Source of the DNA: Pseudomonadota bacterium
GTDB lineage: Bacteria > Pseudomonadota > Gammaproteobacteria > Burkholderiales > Burkholderiaceae_B
DNA length: 64,000 nt
Assembly (NCBI GenBank): GCA_023389155.1
Contig: JAEWEV010000022.1
Location: 1-64,000, forward strand
Direction: 5' to 3'
Shown: one piece after another, positions 26,725-35,856 of the stretch
Layout: each line of letters starts with the position of its first letter
Position numbering within the stretch: position 1 is the stretch's first letter
Position numbers and translations under genes: made by a program
Notes under the pieces: generated by a model
What the model was told of the DNA's origin: nothing
The model's database searches: none
The model's input: the letters and a program-made list of their open reading frames with translations, nothing else

Positions 26725-27845
26725 GACGGCAGTACCGTTGCGCTATCGGGCCCCCATGTCACGAAGACCTCGTCATCAATGCCCGGCGCATTTTCCTGAC
26801 TCAGACCGAGGCCTGGCACACTGGCTTCGATAATTTTGCCCGAATCCAGACGAATTTGGTAAAGCGTGTAACGACCCATCCAGGCCACATGCGTGACAAT
26901 GCCGTGCCCAATGTTGGTTTCGTCATCGGGCTGATCAATCAGCACGCGGATCTGCTCCGGACGAATGGACACAAAAACTTCCATCCCCAAAGGTTCGCTG
27001 ACACCATGGTTGACAAACAGGGGTCGCATGAGCTCGTCACTTTCGATCACAATATGATCCGGTTCGTCCACGACGATCGTACCGGTGAAAATATTGGTGG
27101 AACCGATGAAGCCCGCCACAAAACGCGAGTTGGGGAACATATAGACGTCCTGGGGCGTGCCGCATTGGACGATCTGGCCTTCGGTCATGACGGCGATGCG
27201 GCCGGCCATGCTCATGGCCTCTTCCTGATCATGCGTGACCATAACGCAGGTCACACCCACCTGGTCCAGGATGCTTGCCAGCTCGATCTGCGTTTTCTGA
27301 CGGATCTGTTTGTCCAGGGCAGACATCGGCTCGTCCAGCAGCAACAGCTTGGGCCGTTTGACCAGGCTGCGCGCCAGCGCCACGCGCTGCTGCTGTCCGC
27401 CAGAGAGCTGCGAAGGCTTGCGACGGGAATACCCCGCCATCTGCACCAGATCCAGGGCAGCAAAAACACGGTCGTGGATTTCCTGGCGATCCACGCCCTC
27501 CTGCTTCAGGCCGTAAGCCACATTGGCTTGTACGGTCATATGCGGAAAGAGTGCATAAGACTGGAACATCATGTTGACCGGACGCCGGTACGGGGCAATA
27601 CCGGTCAGGTCCATTCCATCAAGCAGGATTTTTCCCGACGTGGGTTCTTCGAAACCGGCGAGCATGCGCAATAGTGTGGACTTGCCGCAACCCGAACTAC
27701 CCAGCAACGCAAAAATTTCGTGGCGGCGGACAGTGAGATTGACCGACTGAACCGCCACCGTATCGCCAAAAATCTTGACGACATCAATCAGTTTGACGAA
27801 TTCGTCTGCGTCGCTGTCCGCTACTGACACGTACCCGTCAGCCAT
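26721..27845 (-). CDS. potG: putrescine ABC transporter ATPase PotG
   Basis: 374 residues. Walker A is GSSGCGKST near residue 52, the signature is LSGGQQQRVALAR and Walker B is LLLLDEPMSALD. A C-terminal TOBE domain (about 290-370) is the regulatory part of this ATPase group. The ATG at 27845 lies one base after the potF stop and is served by AGGGA; an upstream in-frame start at 27896 would overlap potF and is rejected. Confidence 0.94.
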   Translation of the reverse strand: MADGYVSVADSDADEFVKLIDVVKIFGDTVAVQSVNLTVRRHEIFALLGSSGCGKSTLLRMLAGFEEPTSGKILLDGMDLTGIAPYRRPVNMMFQSYALFPHMTVQANVAYGLKQEGVDRQEIHDRVFAALDLVQMAGYSRRKPSQLSGGQQQRVALARSLVKRPKLLLLDEPMSALDKQIRQKTQIELASILDQVGVTCVMVTHDQEEAMSMAGRIAVMTEGQIVQCGTPQDVYMFPNSRFVAGFIGSTNIFTGTIVVDEPDHIVIESDELMRPLFVNHGVSEPLGMEVFVSIRPEQIRVLIDQPDDETNIGHGIVTHVAWMGRYTLYQIRLDSGKIIEASVPGLGLSQENAPGIDDEVFVTWGPDSATVLPS

Positions 27846-27846
27846 G

Positions 27847-28950
27847 TTATTTCCCTGATTTGAGTTCCGCCCATAACCGAGTCTGCAGACGGGCAATCTT
27901 GATTGGCTGGGCCTTGATTACAAATAGGGTTTTCGCCACGTCGGCATCGGGGTATATCATCGGATTGTCGGCGATTTCCTTGTTCACAAATTCCCGCGCG
28001 GCCTTGTTGGCGTTGGGATAGAACATATTGTTGGTGATGGAAGCATGCACTTTGGGCTCTTCAATGTAATTGATGAAGGCCATGGCGTTTTCAGGGTGTG
28101 GTGCATCCTTGGGGACAGCCATGGTATCGAACCAGGCAGGAGCGCCTCCCTTGGGAATGTAATAATCAATGAAATAGTCTTTGTTCGCCTCTTTGGCGCG
28201 ACTGGCGGCAATCATGACGTCGCCGGAAAAGCCGTAGACCATGCACAGATCGCCGGAAGCCAGTTCGTCGATATAGCCCGAGGAACTGAACTGGCGGATA
28301 TAGGGGCGGATTTTTTTGAGCACATCCATTGCCGCCTGATAATCTTCGGCTTTGTCACTGTTCGGGTCCTTGCCCAGGTAATGCAACACGGCCGGAAAAA
28401 CCTGCGCCGCTTCGTCAAGGATGGAAATCCCGCAGGCCTGCATTTTTTTGGCATTTTCAGGATCGAAAAGCGTTTCCCATTTGCCAAGATCGGCATCGTC
28501 ACCCAGGTTCGCTTTGGCCTTGGTGACATTCAGGCCGATGCCATTGGTGCCGTAACCCCAGGGAACCAGATATTCATTGCCAGGGTCCACCTGGGCGACC
28601 AGATCCATGATCGCCGGATCCAGATTCTTCCAGTTGGGGATTTTTGATTTATCCAGTTTCTGGAACAATCCGCCCTGAATCTGCCGCGAAGCATAGTGCG
28701 TAGAGGGAACAACAACGTCATAGCCGGACTTTCCGGTGAGCAGCTTGGCCTGCAGGATATCGTTGGTGTCGTAGGTGTCGTAACGTACTTTGATGCCGGT
28801 TTCCTTTTCGAAACCCGGGATAGTGTCCGGCGCGGTATATTCGGCCCAGTTGTATACGTTCAGTACCTTGTCTTCAGCGGCGTGAACGACACTTGCGGTG
28901 ATGGCCAGCGAAACAGCCAGAAAAAGACGACGGGCAGAGGACGGTGTCAT
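27847..28950 (-). CDS. potF: periplasmic putrescine-binding protein PotF
   Basis: 367 residues with a cleavable signal peptide (about 1-24, ending VVHAAE). The mature N-terminus KVLNVYNWAEYTAPDTI is typical of PotF/PotD polyamine-binding proteins, and the SGYDVVVPS block lines the ligand site. It delivers putrescine to PotGHI. It is the first gene of the pot series. Only about 70 bases separate it from kdkA, so its promoter must be there or inside kdkA. Confidence 0.94.
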   Translation of the reverse strand: MTPSSARRLFLAVSLAITASVVHAAEDKVLNVYNWAEYTAPDTIPGFEKETGIKVRYDTYDTNDILQAKLLTGKSGYDVVVPSTHYASRQIQGGLFQKLDKSKIPNWKNLDPAIMDLVAQVDPGNEYLVPWGYGTNGIGLNVTKAKANLGDDADLGKWETLFDPENAKKMQACGISILDEAAQVFPAVLHYLGKDPNSDKAEDYQAAMDVLKKIRPYIRQFSSSGYIDELASGDLCMVYGFSGDVMIAASRAKEANKDYFIDYYIPKGGAPAWFDTMAVPKDAPHPENAMAFINYIEEPKVHASITNNMFYPNANKAAREFVNKEIADNPMIYPDADVAKTLFVIKAQPIKIARLQTRLWAELKSGK

Positions 28951-29022
28951 GACAGTTCCCTAAATCAGGTTGGAAAAAAATGGAATAATAAAGGCATTTT
29001 CCGCCCGGGTCATGGATTTTTT

Positions 29023-29745
29023 TCAGCTTTGCTGATATTGCTGCTGCAACTGTCCTGAAAAAATCACGCCTGGCTCGCCGAGCAGCTTTTGCAGCGAGCG
29101 TCCCAGACGCTCCAGGGATTTCTGTCGCAAGGACGCCGACATTTCGCGGCGGGTCGATTTGTCAAAATCAATCAGCCAGATCTTCTGCTTATCATCAACC
29201 AGAATATTATGCGCATTCAGATCGGCGTGATAGACGTTACCGTCGTGCAATTGGCGAATCACCGCAGCCACGGGCGCTACCAGTTCGATACTGGCGGGCC
29301 CCGCCTGCCTGATGGCCTGCGCCAGCGATACGGTATTGGGTAGTCTCTCGGTCATGATCGCAGCCCGATAGGTGACTCCCCGCCGCTGATAGCAGGCGGC
29401 CATGGCGCGTGGCACCGGCAACCCGCGGGCATGCATTTCATTCAGCAATTCGAATTCGGCAAACGAACGCGTGGTTTCTTCTGTTAACCAGATGTAGCGT
29501 TCATCAACGAATCGGCTGATCAGGCCACCACGATGGTAGTGGCGCAAAACAGCTTCTCCCCACGGCGTAGACACGTACCAGGCGGTATTGCGTCCGCCAT
29601 CGGACACTTTTTTGGCCTTGTCACCCCAGGTTCGCGGCGTGAAGATTTCAATGCGCTCCGGTACCGGGAAGTCCGGATGGGTGCGAATGCCATCATGCTG
29701 CTGGCGCACCGGCCGGTGAGTGCTGTGGAAATCGGACTCAGCCAT
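29023..29745 (-). CDS. kdkA: 3-deoxy-D-manno-octulosonic acid kinase
   Basis: 240 residues. It phosphorylates Kdo in the inner core of lipopolysaccharide. The kinase-like active site is visible as YHADLNAHNILVDD near residue 166 and the metal-binding LIDFDKS just after it. Length matches KdkA of Haemophilus and Bordetella. The ATG at 29745 overlaps the globin stop by eight bases (GATGGCTGA); a start at 29769 is possible but would overlap more. A WaaP-type heptose kinase is the main alternative. Confidence 0.88.
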   Translation of the reverse strand: MAESDFHSTHRPVRQQHDGIRTHPDFPVPERIEIFTPRTWGDKAKKVSDGGRNTAWYVSTPWGEAVLRHYHRGGLISRFVDERYIWLTEETTRSFAEFELLNEMHARGLPVPRAMAACYQRRGVTYRAAIMTERLPNTVSLAQAIRQAGPASIELVAPVAAVIRQLHDGNVYHADLNAHNILVDDKQKIWLIDFDKSTRREMSASLRQKSLERLGRSLQKLLGEPGVIFSGQLQQQYQQS

Positions 29746-30157
29746 CTTTGTTCCGCATCCAGTCGGCAACCCCGAAAAATGAGTGCAGTAAATGTTCCTG
29801 CAGCGGCGCAGGTACGTCGCAATCGATCATTGCACGTCCCATGCAGGCGACCCACTCGTCCCGTTCGCGGATCCCGATAGAAAACGGCAGATGACGTGCC
29901 CTGAGCATGGGGTGGCCAAACTTTTCAATATATCGATCGGGTCCGCCAAGATAGCCGCTCAGAAACAGAAAGAGCTTTTCGCGGGCACTATCGAGCGACT
30001 CGCCGTGTGTGGCGCGCAATGCCGTAAAGTCGCTTTCCAGATCCATCAGATCATAGAAGCGCTCGACAAGCGCGCGCAGGCCGGATTCCCCGCCAATCTG
30101 ATCATAAAAGGTGGTTGTGGTATCCAGGTTTTCTACAATATTGAGCAGTTTTGCCAT
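29738..30157 (-). CDS. truncated hemoglobin, group II type
   Basis: 139 residues. The 2-on-2 globin fold is supported by FYDQIGGESGLRALVERFYD at the N-terminus, YLGGPDRYIEKFGHPMLRARH containing the proximal-type His, and DEWVACM with the Trp typical of group II. Such globins bind oxygen or nitric oxide and are tied to oxidative or nitrosative stress. The ATG at 30157 overlaps the permease stop (TGATG), and its end overlaps kdkA, so the three are translated together. A GTG at 30160 is an alternative start. Confidence 0.92.
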   Translation of the reverse strand: MAKLLNIVENLDTTTTFYDQIGGESGLRALVERFYDLMDLESDFTALRATHGESLDSAREKLFLFLSGYLGGPDRYIEKFGHPMLRARHLPFSIGIRERDEWVACMGRAMIDCDVPAPLQEHLLHSFFGVADWMRNKDG

Positions 30158-32667
30158 CACTCGGCACTCCGTAAAATGAGAAGTGGCGGCGTCGTTTTTA
30201 CCCCGCGCAATGCCATTTTACCCCCTAACCACGAGGCGACAAGTCCCAGCATGATTCCGCTCACCCACGGCATCACACCGACACGCAGGCTGATATCGAA
30301 AACCTGTACCGCCAGCAACTGTGCAATGAGTATCGCAAATGCCGCCGCGAGGGTGCCCGATATCATCCCGATCACAATCAGCTCGCTGCGTTGTGCCTGA
30401 TCCAGCTGCCGTGACGTCGCTCCCATGGCACGCAACAGGCCCGCTTCATACACCCGCTCATCCTGTGTGGAAAGAAAAGCACTGCTGAGCACCACAATTC
30501 CTGCTGCCAGAGTGAACACAAACAGAAACTGCACTGCTGCTGTAACGCTATCCAGAATGGTCTGTAGCTGCCGCAGTATGCCTGAAACATCGAAAACGGT
30601 AATATTGGGGAACTGTCGCACCACTTCCTGGGTGAAGGCGGCATGCTTTTCGGGCAAATGAAAGGCCGTGATCCATGTTGCCGGTTTGTCTTTCAGGACG
30701 GCGGGCGACAAAATGGCAAAGAAATTGACCTGCATGGAGTCCCATTTTACGCTTCTGAGACTGGTCACCCTGGCGGTAACCGGTTCGCCTGCAACGTCAA
30801 ACGTCACCTCGTCGTTCAGCCTGACACCCAGCTGACGGGCGATATCGTCCTCAAAAGAGACCTCTGCCGCATCAGGATTGAGCCAGCGACCGGCAACAAC
30901 CCGATTGCTGGCGGGCAGATCGTGAAGCCAGGAAAGATTGAACTCGCGTTCCGCAAGACGCTGCGTGCGCTCCGACTCGTATGTCATCGGATCCACGTCG
31001 TTATCACCGATGCGTATCAACCGCCCTCGCACCATGGGATCGAGCTCGGGGGCCTTCAGGCCGTTTTGCGCGAACAGCCGGTTGAGCGCGGCTTTCTGGT
31101 TTTCCTGGATATTAATCAGGAAACGGTTTGGCGCCTCGGCAGGCAGATTGTTCTGCCAGGCCGCCAGCAGATCGGTACGCAGCAGACCAAGCAACAGAAT
31201 GATCATGATACCCAGCGTCAGAGCACAAATCTGAATGACCGTCATGCCCCGCCGGTTAACCATGCCCGCCAGCGCAAAGCGCAACACAGGCCGAGAGACC
31301 AGTTTGTGACGAAGCTGTGCCAGCAGACGCAGCACAACCCAGGCGATCAGGGCGCATACCAGCATTGCTGCAATAAATCCGCCCGCGCTGATTGCGGCCA
31401 GCGTCCCATTTCCGGTGTGCAGCATCAATAGCGCAAACCAGATCAGAATCCCCATCGCCATTGCAATCAGCGGTTTGCCGGTACTCACATCCAGTTCGCG
31501 GCGCAGCGCTTTCAAAGGCGGAACCTGCGACAGTTGCAATACCGGAATAACAGAGAAACCAAACGCCAGCACCCAACCGGTGATCAGCCCTGCCACACCG
31601 GGCCGCCAGGAAACGGCAGGCAGTGTCGCCGGGATCAGACCGGACAGAAAATACATCAGCACATAATGCAGGCCCAGTCCCAGGATGACCCCGGCCACCG
31701 ACGCCGCCGTGGCAATCAGCAGAAACTCGATGGCTACCAACTGCAATACCGTAGCCCGCGTGGCGCCCAGGCTGCGCATCACTGCCAGCCCGTCCTGATG
31801 ACGAGCCGAGAATCGCCGGGCAGCCAACGCAATTGCGACACTGGCGATCATAACGCTCAGCACGGATACCAGCGACAGAAACTGCTCTGCGCGATCCAGG
31901 GAAGCACGTATTTCAGGTCTGGCAGAATCTGTGCCGATAATCTGGCGCCCTTTTGCAGGCCTGGCTGTCAGCCAGGCTCGCATCTCGCTTACTGTATCGG
32001 CGCTGCCGGCAATCAGCAGTGTTTCCTTCACCCTGCTGCCCGGCACCAGCAGACCTGTTGCCTGCATATCCGCTTCGTTCATCATGAGGCGCGGTGCAAT
32101 ATTGACAAAGGCCACATTGCGATCTGGCTCATTTTCAATAAGAGCGGAGACCCCCAGCGTGCTGGAGCCGACCCGCAGACGGGCCTGTTCCGGGGCATTC
32201 AGCTGGCTGAGTAACGCCGGATCCACCCATACGGTTCCGGGAGGCGGGATGGCCTGCACAGTCTGCCTGCTATCTGAATCAGTACGAGTAGCAGGCGCCT
32301 GCAATGTGACCGTGCCCTTCAGCGGATAGCCTTCCGAGACCACCTTGATGGAGGCCAGTCGTGACTGCTTGTCAAAGGTTACCATTGAGGGAAACTGCCA
32401 GGTTTTGGCCGTCTGCAGCCCCAGCTGATGCGCATGTTCGGTTACTTCCTGCTCGATGGGCGTGTCAGACTCAAACAGCAGATCGGCGCCAAGCACCTGT
32501 CCGGCATTATCGTTCAGGCCTGACGACACACGATCCGCAAGAAACCCTACGCTGCATACTGCGGTAACGGCTACAACCAGCGCCAGAGCCAGCAACCGCA
32601 ACTCGCCCGAGTGCCAGTCGCGTCGGAACAGACGCCATCCCATTTGCCATATTGCCAGAGGACCCAC
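30157..32667 (-). CDS. FtsX-like ABC transporter permease (YbbP type)
   Basis: 836 residues with one N-terminal membrane helix, a large periplasmic part, a helix bundle near 260-380, further helices near 400-500 and a last group near 705-825. This double-FtsX layout matches the YbbP permease, usually paired with the ATPase YbbA. No partner ATPase lies in the window. The start is a GTG at 32667 preceded by GGAGAAAACC. It is followed without a gap by the globin gene and lies 23 bases after the TauE-like gene. The transported substrate is unknown. Confidence 0.87.
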   Translation of the reverse strand: MGPLAIWQMGWRLFRRDWHSGELRLLALALVVAVTAVCSVGFLADRVSSGLNDNAGQVLGADLLFESDTPIEQEVTEHAHQLGLQTAKTWQFPSMVTFDKQSRLASIKVVSEGYPLKGTVTLQAPATRTDSDSRQTVQAIPPPGTVWVDPALLSQLNAPEQARLRVGSSTLGVSALIENEPDRNVAFVNIAPRLMMNEADMQATGLLVPGSRVKETLLIAGSADTVSEMRAWLTARPAKGRQIIGTDSARPEIRASLDRAEQFLSLVSVLSVMIASVAIALAARRFSARHQDGLAVMRSLGATRATVLQLVAIEFLLIATAASVAGVILGLGLHYVLMYFLSGLIPATLPAVSWRPGVAGLITGWVLAFGFSVIPVLQLSQVPPLKALRRELDVSTGKPLIAMAMGILIWFALLMLHTGNGTLAAISAGGFIAAMLVCALIAWVVLRLLAQLRHKLVSRPVLRFALAGMVNRRGMTVIQICALTLGIMIILLLGLLRTDLLAAWQNNLPAEAPNRFLINIQENQKAALNRLFAQNGLKAPELDPMVRGRLIRIGDNDVDPMTYESERTQRLAEREFNLSWLHDLPASNRVVAGRWLNPDAAEVSFEDDIARQLGVRLNDEVTFDVAGEPVTARVTSLRSVKWDSMQVNFFAILSPAVLKDKPATWITAFHLPEKHAAFTQEVVRQFPNITVFDVSGILRQLQTILDSVTAAVQFLFVFTLAAGIVVLSSAFLSTQDERVYEAGLLRAMGATSRQLDQAQRSELIVIGMISGTLAAAFAILIAQLLAVQVFDISLRVGVMPWVSGIMLGLVASWLGGKMALRGVKTTPPLLILRSAE

Positions 32668-32690
32668 GGTTTTCTCCAGAGTGAACAGAT

Positions 32691-33461
32691 TTATTTCAGT
32701 AACAGCAGCGCGACCGTCAGATAAAGAACAACCGCAAAAAGCAGCTTGAGAATGCGCTCAGGCAGGTAAAAGGCCAGACGCACGCCCTGGCGAATCATTA
32801 GCATGCCGCCGACAGACAGGGCAATGCCAACCGTCCAGTCAGTGTTGCCGTGCCAGGAATACGTAATGAGTGCGACCAGTGTACCGGGAAGAATCATGGA
32901 CAGTGCCATGGCCTGCGCAGCGGTCTGGCGAAACTTGTAGATTACCGTCATGACAGGAACAAGGATAAGAGAGCCCCCTACCCCAAACATACCGCCGATC
33001 GCACCTGAAATAACGCCAAGCATCACGTACTGCCTCATACCCATGCGACGTGGCACAGGGCCGCCGGCTGAATCCCGGACTTTTCCCTTGCGCAATGTCT
33101 GCCAGATGTAAAAGGTTGCGACCGATCCCAGGAAAACCGCAAACAGATTACGCAGCAAGACAGGACTCATATCCTGCGCGACCAGCGCGGCAAGATGCGT
33201 GGCCACCACGTTGGCTGCCACGCCGATTGCCACGCTTTTAAAGTCAATTGGCGAACGCTTGTGATAATTCCTCAGTGTCATAATTACATTGGATGCAATC
33301 ATGAGCAAGGCTGTGCCCTGTGCCAGCTGCTGGGGCATGGAGAACACCAGTGCCAGCATGGGAATGGCGATCAGACCGCCCCCGATGCCGACGATGGCGC
33401 CGACAAAACCGATGGCAGCACCCAGGGAAACAAATAACAGAATATTCAGATACCAATCCAT
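32691..33461 (-). CDS. TauE/SafE-family sulfite exporter-like membrane protein
   Basis: 256 residues, about eight membrane segments in two repeats; each repeat has the Gly-rich signature (GAIVGIGGGLIAIPML and GAIGGMFGVGGSLILVP). Members move small anions such as sulfite or organosulfonates across the inner membrane. The substrate here cannot be told. It lies between radA and the FtsX-like permease on the same strand. Confidence 0.9.
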   Translation of the reverse strand: MDWYLNILLFVSLGAAIGFVGAIVGIGGGLIAIPMLALVFSMPQQLAQGTALLMIASNVIMTLRNYHKRSPIDFKSVAIGVAANVVATHLAALVAQDMSPVLLRNLFAVFLGSVATFYIWQTLRKGKVRDSAGGPVPRRMGMRQYVMLGVISGAIGGMFGVGGSLILVPVMTVIYKFRQTAAQAMALSMILPGTLVALITYSWHGNTDWTVGIALSVGGMLMIRQGVRLAFYLPERILKLLFAVVLYLTVALLLLK

Positions 33462-33559
33462 GCTTTCTTCATCTTCAAATGGCTTGAGACGGTATCCAGC
33501 ATTATCACCGCTCGTAAAATATCAACCTGGTCCGCGGGGCAAGACATTGCCCGCAGCGC

Positions 33560-34921
33560 TCAGCGAATCAGATCCAGCACTTCGTCCAGGCGTGATACCG
33601 CCTTGATTTCCAGACCTTCTATCGGCTGCTTGGGTGCATTGTGTTTCGGAATAAGGGCAACACTGAAACCCAGTTTAGCCGCTTCGCGCAGGCGTTCCTG
33701 CCCTCGTGGCGCCGGACGCACTTCGCCCGCCAGGCCCACTTCGCCGAAAGCGAACAGGCCTTTGGGCAGCGGCTTGTTACGCAGAGAAGAGAGGATGGCA
33801 AGCAGAACGGGCAAGTCGGTTGCGGTCTCGGTGATACGCACCCCACCCACGGCATTGACGAATACGTCCTGATCATAAGTGGCCACCCCGGCGTGACGGT
33901 GCAGCACCGCCAGCAACATGGCCAGACGACTGCCATCGACGCCCAGTGTCAGCCGCCGTGGATTGGGCACGTGGGCAGTATCCACCAGCGCCTGGATCTC
34001 GACCAGCAGCGGCCTTGTCCCTTCCTGTGTGGCTACCACGCAGGAACCGGGCACATTGTCGGTGTGCTGGGACAGGAACAGCGCTGAGGGATTGCTTACC
34101 CCTTTGAGGCCTTTGTCTGTCATGACAAATACGCCCAGTTCGTTGACCGCACCATAGCGATTCTTGAATGCGCGGATGAGCCGGTAGGAGGAATCGGTTT
34201 CGCCTTCGAAGTAAAGCACGGTATCCACGATATGCTCCAGCACGCGCGGGCCGGCCAGCGTGCCATCCTTGGTCACATGGCCGATCATGACCATCGCAAT
34301 GCCGGTCTGCTTGGCGATACGGGTCAGCTGGGCGGCGCATTCACGCACCTGAGAGACCGAACCCGGAGCAGAAGACAATTCTCCCGAGTACAGGGTCTGT
34401 ATGGAGTCGATCACGGCCACTGCCGGTTTGTGCTGCAGCAGAGCCGCCTGAATGCTTTCAAGCTGGATTTCTGCCACCAGCTGAATGGCGCCCGTGGCCA
34501 GGTCCAGCCGCTTCGCGCGCAAGGCGACCTGTTCCGCGGACTCTTCACCAGTAATATAAAGTACCGGTGTGGTGCGTGACAGGGATGCCAGGGCCTGCAA
34601 CAGCAGTGTCGATTTGCCGATGCCCGGGTCTCCGCCGATCAGTACCACACCGCCCGGCACCAGTCCGCCGCCCAGGACACGATCAAACTCTGACAGACCG
34701 GTGGGTTGCCTTGGGGTGTCGCGGGCTTCAATGTCAGCCAGATTCCTGACCGGCGCCGCTTCGGCGAGATGGGCATAGCGATGGGGAGCGGCGGCGGTCG
34801 CGGGACGCTCGACCGTTTCTGTCATGGTATTCCAGGCGTGGCAATGCGGACACTGCCCCTGCCATTTGGCGCTCACGCCGCCGCATTCCTGACATACATA
34901 CACCGTTTTTGCTTTTGCCAT
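33560..34921 (-). CDS. radA: DNA repair protein RadA (Sms)
   Basis: 453 residues, the usual size. An N-terminal zinc finger (CQECG and CPHC), a RecA-like ATPase with GGDPGIGKSTLL near residue 94, the RadA-specific KNRYG motif and a C-terminal Lon-like domain are all present in order. RadA helps branch migration during recombinational repair. It heads the minus-strand series running to kdkA, with 98 bases to the TauE-like gene. Confidence 0.97.
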   Translation of the reverse strand: MAKAKTVYVCQECGGVSAKWQGQCPHCHAWNTMTETVERPATAAAPHRYAHLAEAAPVRNLADIEARDTPRQPTGLSEFDRVLGGGLVPGGVVLIGGDPGIGKSTLLLQALASLSRTTPVLYITGEESAEQVALRAKRLDLATGAIQLVAEIQLESIQAALLQHKPAVAVIDSIQTLYSGELSSAPGSVSQVRECAAQLTRIAKQTGIAMVMIGHVTKDGTLAGPRVLEHIVDTVLYFEGETDSSYRLIRAFKNRYGAVNELGVFVMTDKGLKGVSNPSALFLSQHTDNVPGSCVVATQEGTRPLLVEIQALVDTAHVPNPRRLTLGVDGSRLAMLLAVLHRHAGVATYDQDVFVNAVGGVRITETATDLPVLLAILSSLRNKPLPKGLFAFGEVGLAGEVRPAPRGQERLREAAKLGFSVALIPKHNAPKQPIEGLEIKAVSRLDEVLDLIR

Positions 34922-35148
34922 ACCGCGTTCTGATTCCTGCTGTCCTGAAGAGGACGATAAATGATTGAGTAAATAACCCGCCGCAGCGATCCTGCTGCAT
35001 TGGCCGGATCAAGAGCTGGCCGGCTTGATAATCAATCGGCCCACTGAATACATGATGATGTCAGGGCGATAGCATGGTGGCTGTCACTGCAGTCATCAAC
35101 GACACCAAAAATGGTGCGAAGGAAGTTCGCTGCAGTCAGCAAATACAC

Positions 35149-35856
35149 CTATAACGACGCGCCGCCATCAACGCCCAGATTCTGCCCGGTAATGTAAGCG
35201 GCCTCATCCGAGAGCAGAAATGCCACTGTGGCGGCAACTTCTTCCGGCCGCCCCAGTCGTTTCATGGGGACTCGCGTCAGAAGCTGCTTTTCCTCTTCGC
35301 TGCCGGCAGGCTGTCCCTTGCGAAAAAATTCCGTTTCGATCGGGCCTGGCGACACCGCGTTCACTGTAATGCCATATTCTGCCAGTTCCAGTGCCCAGGT
35401 TTTGGTGCAACCGATAAGCGCTGCCTTGGAAGCCGAATAACTCGTACGACCGGCCTTGCCGCCAGCGGCACGGCTGGCAATATTGACAATACGCCCTTCG
35501 CGCCTGACCTTCATGGATTCAACAAAGGTTTGCGTCACCTGCACGGCAGCGCGCAGATTGACATCATAGGACTGATACAGCGAAGACAGGTTCACTTCAC
35601 CCAGGTTCTCTGCAAGAACGATGCCTGCATTGTTGACCACTGCATCTACCGGATACTTTTCGCGAATCATGCGCAGTATTTCTTCCGTGTGACCCGCATC
35701 ATTCAGATCACACTGGTATAGAAAACCGGGGAAATCGATGTCACTGACATGTCGGGCGAGACCGACTACATGAGCACCCGCATCACTCAGGCGCCGGGTA
35801 ATTGCCCAGCCGATGCCTTTGGTGGCACCGGTGACTAGAACGCATTTATTCTTCAA
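35149..35856 (-). CDS. short-chain dehydrogenase/reductase (FabG-like)
   Basis: 235 residues. The NAD(P) site is VTGATKGIGWA at the N-terminus, the structural motif is NNAG near residue 81, and the catalytic YSASK is present with an upstream Ser. It reduces or oxidises a carbonyl/alcohol using NAD(P)(H). Similarity to 3-oxoacyl-ACP reductase is clear but the substrate is not. The start is a TTG at 35856, inside the last codons of alr, with AGGAG 6 bases upstream. The two genes overlap by 11 bases and are probably translated together. Confidence 0.87.
   Translation of the reverse strand: MKNKCVLVTGATKGIGWAITRRLSDAGAHVVGLARHVSDIDFPGFLYQCDLNDAGHTEEILRMIREKYPVDAVVNNAGIVLAENLGEVNLSSLYQSYDVNLRAAVQVTQTFVESMKVRREGRIVNIASRAAGGKAGRTSYSASKAALIGCTKTWALELAEYGITVNAVSPGPIETEFFRKGQPAGSEEEKQLLTRVPMKRLGRPEEVAATVAFLLSDEAAYITGQNLGVDGGASL

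Noticed and set aside
34922..35148. terminator or gene between radA and the SDR
   Set aside because: ATCAAG/CTTGAT arms are present but no T run follows, and no reading frame is convincing.
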